NCBI GenBank assembly: GCA_003134685.1
Contig: PLCA01000016.1
Coordinates: forward strand, 1-64,000
Direction: 5' to 3'
From: Gemmatimonadota bacterium
GTDB lineage: Bacteria > Gemmatimonadota > Gemmatimonadetes > Gemmatimonadales > Gemmatimonadaceae
Length of the DNA stretch: 64,000 nt
The notes under the pieces are model-generated. The model did not search any database. It was given only the letters and a program-made list of their open reading frames with translations, and had not been told where the DNA came from. This document shows, piece by piece, positions 60,966 through 64,000 of this stretch (its first letter is position 1; every line of letters starts with the position of its first letter). A program made the translations under genes and the position numbers.

Positions 60966-61777
60966 GATCCGAGCATCCCAACGGTGGGAGACGAAGGAAC
61001 CGCGACCTCGCGCCGCGGCATTCTTCCGGAAAGGTACGCGTGCCTTCCCGCTTCCACGGCGAGCTTCATAGCGGCGGCCATGCGAATCGGATCCTGCGCC
61101 GCGGCGATTCCCGTGTTCATAAGAATTCCATCCACGCCCTGTTCCATTACGATGCACGCGTCGGATGCAGTACCCACACCAGCGTCCACGATCACGGGCA
61201 CCGAGAGCCGCTGTTTGATTGTGCGGATCGCGTAAGGATTCAACATGCCGAGTCCCGAACCAATGGGAGATGCCAGTGGCATCACGGCAACGGCGCCCGC
61301 GTCCTCGAGCTTGAGCGCGGTCACGAGATCGTCGTTGGTATACGCCAGGACCTTGAAGCCCTCATCGACCAGTGTCTTCGTCGCCTGGAGAAGTCCGATC
61401 GTATCCGGAAGGAGAGTCTGCTGGTCGCCGATGACCTCGAGCTTCACCCACTCGTTGAACCCCGCCGCGCGAGCAAGACGGGCGTAGCGAATGGCGTCGC
61501 TCGCATTGAAGCAGCCGGCAGTGTTGGCGAGCAGGAAGAAATGATCCGGATCGAGATGATGCAGAATGGCTTCATCCTTCGAGCGATCGAGGTCGACGCG
61601 GCGCACGGCGACCGTCACGACTTCGGCGCCCGACGCTTCGATTGCGTCGATCATCTGCGCGTTCGACGCGTACTTGCCAGTACCCACCATTAAACGCGAA
61701 TGAAACTCGTGCCCCGCAATTACGAGTGGCTGCGGGTCGGTGAGAGTCGCCGTGGAAATCAAATCAGCATGTGCCAT
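60962..61777 (-). CDS. thiG: Thiazole synthase
   Basis: A 271-residue ThiG making the thiazole phosphate of thiamine from DXP, dehydroglycine and ThiS thiocarboxylate. Family words: FHSRLMVGTGKYASNAQMIDAIEASGAEVVTVAVRR, the DXP-binding Lys in EWVKLEVIGD, and VMPLASPIGSGLG plus VDAGVGTASDA. Start at ATG 61777, with an 8-bp gap to thiS. Normal length. Confidence 0.93.
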   Translation of the reverse strand: MAHADLISTATLTDPQPLVIAGHEFHSRLMVGTGKYASNAQMIDAIEASGAEVVTVAVRRVDLDRSKDEAILHHLDPDHFFLLANTAGCFNASDAIRYARLARAAGFNEWVKLEVIGDQQTLLPDTIGLLQATKTLVDEGFKVLAYTNDDLVTALKLEDAGAVAVMPLASPIGSGLGMLNPYAIRTIKQRLSVPVIVDAGVGTASDACIVMEQGVDGILMNTGIAAAQDPIRMAAAMKLAVEAGRHAYLSGRMPRREVAVPSSPTVGMLGS

Positions 61778-61785
61778 CGCGTGCG

Positions 61786-62013
61786 CTAGCCTCCACCGAC
61801 GAAGTGCACGATCTCGAGCGAATCGTCCGCGGCGAGGTCGAGCGATGCAAAGGACAATCGATCGCGCAGAATGGTTCCGTTCCGCTCGACGACTACAGTG
61901 CGCGCGTCGAGCTCGAGCGATGCTAGAAGCTTCGCCAGTGTCCAACCTGATGGAACACTTCGATAAGTGCCGTTCACACTAAGAACGACCTCTCCCGCCA
62001 CCGCTTCCGTCAC
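61786..62013 (-). CDS. thiS: Sulfur-carrier protein ThiS
   Basis: A 75-residue ubiquitin-like carrier. Start is GTG 62013; the frame continues upstream but without similarity. ThiS-type sequence: VNGTYRSVPSGWTLAKLLASLELDARTVVVERNG and the closing EIVHFVGGG; the C-terminal Gly-Gly pair carries the sulfur as a thiocarboxylate. It is next to thiG and thiE, as usual for thiazole synthesis. ThiF-like activator and ThiO/ThiH are not in the window. Confidence 0.88.
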   Translation of the reverse strand: MTEAVAGEVVLSVNGTYRSVPSGWTLAKLLASLELDARTVVVERNGTILRDRLSFASLDLAADDSLEIVHFVGGG

Positions 62014-62074
62014 AGTTCCGCCCGACCTATCTCTGTAGCTGCGCCCAGAAGGCTGCCCAAACGGCGAAGCTCTA

Positions 62075-62692
62075 TCATACCTGTGAAAGATAGCGGCTCG
62101 CAGCGAGTTCTGGATTCTCGTCGTTCCAGATTCCGCGAATCGCGGCGACGCCGTGCGCCCCTCGGTGGGTGAGCGAGCGGACGTGCTCGGGGCGGATGCC
62201 ACCGATCGCGATCACCGGAAAACTCACCGCCGCAACGACATCGTTGATGAAGCTGCTCTCGCGCCGAGGCAGGCCGGGATGAGATTGCGTCTCGAATACA
62301 TGGCCGGCCACGCACCAGTCCGCCCCCGCCTGCTCAGCGTCGCGCGCCTCCTCCGGTGAGTGAACGCTGGCGCCGATCCGGAGCGCGGGAGCGATTCTCT
62401 GGACGTCAGGCACGGAGATGGACTTGTGCGTGAGTTGTACGCCCTGGACTCCACAAGCCAGTGCTATGTCCACCCGGTCATTGACGATGCACCAGCACTT
62501 GGTCTGCTCGTTCAGCTCGAGCAGCGCGAGAGTGAGCGAGAAGAGAGTCGGCGAGTCAAGGAGCTGCGAGCGGATGTGAATCGCGCCCTTGTCGCCGAGC
62601 ACGCGCATCACGGCCATCGCTTTCCTGAGGAAGCCGGGGCGAAGCATGATCTCGTCGTTGGTGACGGCGTGGACAAAGGGCAGGTTCGCCAT
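62075..62692 (-). CDS. thiE: Thiamine-phosphate synthase-like protein (ThiE/TenI)
   Basis: A 205-residue TIM-barrel of the ThiE/TenI family. Words seen are AIHIRSQLLDS, CIVNDRVDIALACGVQGVQLTHKSISV, IGASVHSPEEARDAEQAGADWC and IAIGGIRPEHVRSLTHRGAHGVAAIRGIW. The phosphate-binding GG and IR elements are kept, but the usual GPxFxTxTK patch is GHVFETQSHPG. Either ThiE (joining HMP-PP with thiazole-P) or TenI (thiazole tautomerase) is possible. ATG 62692 is used; TTG 62719 overlapping the fmt stop is an alternative. Confidence 0.75.
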   Translation of the reverse strand: MANLPFVHAVTNDEIMLRPGFLRKAMAVMRVLGDKGAIHIRSQLLDSPTLFSLTLALLELNEQTKCWCIVNDRVDIALACGVQGVQLTHKSISVPDVQRIAPALRIGASVHSPEEARDAEQAGADWCVAGHVFETQSHPGLPRRESSFINDVVAAVSFPVIAIGGIRPEHVRSLTHRGAHGVAAIRGIWNDENPELAASRYLSQV

Positions 62693-62715
62693 CGACGCTC
62701 TTGCTACCGGGGTAG

Positions 62716-63642
62716 TCAACCGCCGTACCTGTCGCCGACGGCTGCGCCGCGCCCGCGTACCCACTCGAGTGCGGTCATCCGGCTCTTTCCCTCAGGCTGT
62801 ACTCCGCTGATTCGAATGGCGTCGCGGCCGCACGCGATCACGAGCTCACCGGTCGCGCTGAGAACCTCACCCGGCAAACCCTTGATGTCATCCATCACCT
62901 TCGGGCCGAACATCTTGACGTCACCTTTAGGCGTTTTGCTGAACGCGCCCGGCTTGGGATCGGAAGAGCGTATCAGTCGGGAGATCTCGACAGCGCTGTC
63001 GTTCCAGTTGATGCGCGCGGACTCTCGCGTCACCTTCGCCACGTACGTCGCCCGCAAATCGTCCTGGGGCGTTTCCTCGGCCTTGCCGAGTGACACGAGT
63101 GTCATCGCCTCGACCAGCGTGAGGGCGCCCAGCTCGGAGAGACGCACCTGCAGCTCGCCGTAGGTCTCGTCCTCGAAGATCGGGGTGTCGGCCTGAAGAA
63201 TAATGGGACCCGCGTCGAGTGCCTGGACCACTCTCATGACCGTCACGCCCGTCTCCATCAAGCCCTGTCGAATCGCGGCGTGAATCGGCGCTGCGCCCCG
63301 TAGCGCTGGCAATAGGGATGCGTGGATGTTGAGCGTTCCCAACTTTGGAAGATCTATGATCTTCTGAGGAAGGATGTGCCCGTAGGCGACGACGACCGAG
63401 ATGTCCGGCTTGAGGTCGGAGAGCTTCGCGATCAGCTCGGGCTCGCGCGCGTTTTTTGGCTGGAACAGCGGAATCTCTTCGTCGATGGCGATCTGCTTCA
63501 CCGGCGACGGTATTATCTCGCGCGATCTGCCCTGCGGCTTGTCGGGCTGTGTGACGACTCCGACGACTTCGAATCCTTCCCCGACGAGTGCGCGCAGAGC
63601 GGGCGCGGCGAATTCCGGCGTTCCCCAGAATACGACACGCAC
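62716..63642 (-). CDS. fmt: Methionyl-tRNA formyltransferase
   Basis: A 308-residue Fmt that formylates initiator Met-tRNA. Landmarks: VVFWGTPEFAAPALRAL, VVTQPDKPQGR, the formyl-THF-binding VVVAYGHILPQKIIDLP, NIHASLLPALRGAAPI with the catalytic Asn-His, and DAGPIILQ. Start is GTG 63642, one base overlapping the def stop. With def next door, this is the classic formylation/deformylation pair. Confidence 0.94.
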   Translation of the reverse strand: MRVVFWGTPEFAAPALRALVGEGFEVVGVVTQPDKPQGRSREIIPSPVKQIAIDEEIPLFQPKNAREPELIAKLSDLKPDISVVVAYGHILPQKIIDLPKLGTLNIHASLLPALRGAAPIHAAIRQGLMETGVTVMRVVQALDAGPIILQADTPIFEDETYGELQVRLSELGALTLVEAMTLVSLGKAEETPQDDLRATYVAKVTRESARINWNDSAVEISRLIRSSDPKPGAFSKTPKGDVKMFGPKVMDDIKGLPGEVLSATGELVIACGRDAIRISGVQPEGKSRMTALEWVRGRGAAVGDRYGG

Positions 63643-64000
63643 TACATCTCCGTCTCGTGATGGTGCTCACCTTTCACTTCGCTGCGCACCTTCCGGATGG
63701 AGCCGGGATACTCCCCCTTCGCCTTCTCCCACTTCGACAGCGCGGCCTTCCGTTTGAGGGGGCTCAGATAGTCGATGAACAGCTTGCCATCGAGGTGATC
63801 GATCTCGTGCTGGAAACATCGTCCGAGCAGCTCCGAGCCGGTGGCCTCGTACTCGTTTCCGTTTTCGTCGGTCGCTCGAATCGTCACCGTCGCCGGACGC
63901 TCGACATCTCCATAGATGTCGGGGATGGAGAGACAGCCTTCCTCCGCAATTTCCTTCCCGGGGCCCTGGGTGGAGACGATCCTGGGATTGATTAGCACGT
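63642..64000 (-). CDS. def: Peptide deformylase (5' end beyond the window)
   Basis: A C-terminal part of peptide deformylase: EEGCLSIPDIYG with the metal-binding Cys, and QHEIDHLDGKLFIDYLSPLKR with the HExxH metal site (HEIDH). The N-terminal segment lies beyond base 64000, so the true start is not visible; the methionine at 63998 is internal. It removes formyl groups from nascent proteins. First visible gene of the long minus-strand operon. Confidence 0.92.
   Translation of the reverse strand, partial: VLINPRIVSTQGPGKEIAEEGCLSIPDIYGDVERPATVTIRATDENGNEYEATGSELLGRCFQHEIDHLDGKLFIDYLSPLKRKAALSKWEKAKGEYPGSIRKVRSEVKGEHHHETEM

Noticed and set aside
62014-62074. TPP riboswitch between thiE and thiS
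   Set aside because: The gap is about 60 bases and lacks the CTGAGA and ACCTGA-type core words, so too short and unlike the thi-box.

Overview
The window is about 64 kb of GC-rich bacterial chromosome. It is densely packed with mostly single-copy core genes. The organism is a diderm (BamA/TamA-like barrel, TamB, LspA, Lgt) with many GTG/TTG starts, several apparently leaderless promoters, HEAT-repeat proteins, paired GT117/DUF2723 membrane proteins and a short RpoD-like sigma factor. Gemmatimonadota is my best guess. That is inference from gene content, not from a marker search.

Layout. 1-4.6 kb: two tandem HEAT-repeat proteins (the first cut by the window edge), a GNAT enzyme, and a DinB-DUF411 pair. 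4.7-16.6 kb: an inducible-mutagenesis region with an ImuB-like gene and a DnaE2 (ImuC) gene split by an alpha/beta hydrolase and two tandem GT117 proteins; both mutasome genes carry the same unusual promoter. 16.7-20.9 kb: threonine aldolase-SDR pair, then an AAA ATPase-cytidylate kinase-like pair. 21-26.3 kb: small lipoprotein, YgfZ-like protein, glycolate oxidase glcD-glcE-glcF. 26.3-31.3 kb: lipid kinase, sigma factor, cobalamin adenosyltransferase-aroB-3D-domain protein, CPXCG protein. 31.4-35.2 kb: GNAT, TrxR-like ferredoxin-NADP reductase, lspA, mpl. 35.3-41.3 kb: a minus-strand cluster with a dipeptide-type binding lipoprotein and permease followed by a beta-lactamase-fold hydrolase, an M15-like protein and a glutamate-cysteine-ligase-like protein, the last three without signal peptides. 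41.3-48.1 kb: small membrane protein, BamA/TamA-like protein and TamB. 48.1-51.8 kb: Cys-rich protein, NlpC/P60 hydrolase, DUF6941, EamA transporter, HAD, CYTH. 52.1-55.4 kb: cytochrome c-FTR1 fusion, VOC protein, SnoaL-like lipoprotein. 55.5-64 kb: a long minus-strand operon def-fmt-thiE-thiS-thiG-rsmB-PASTA-rpe-tlpA-tsaD-lgt.

Three things stand out. (1) The promoters of the imuB-like and dnaE2 genes share a -35 element, two TTCGG boxes 11 bp apart inside the spacer, and a -10 element: a candidate DNA-damage operator. (2) Several intergenic gaps hold palindromic repeat elements; two of them are near-identical inverted copies 46 kb apart, others keep the general plan (AACTG-rich ends, tandem arms) but have different cores, and they abut or supply stop codons. 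(3) The dppA-dppB-hydrolase-M15-ligase cluster close to mpl suggests an uncharacterised route for importing and remodelling peptides, perhaps murein peptides, in the cytoplasm.

I found no rRNA, convincing tRNA, CRISPR array, phage or transposase gene. All identity statements are by eye from translated sequence.
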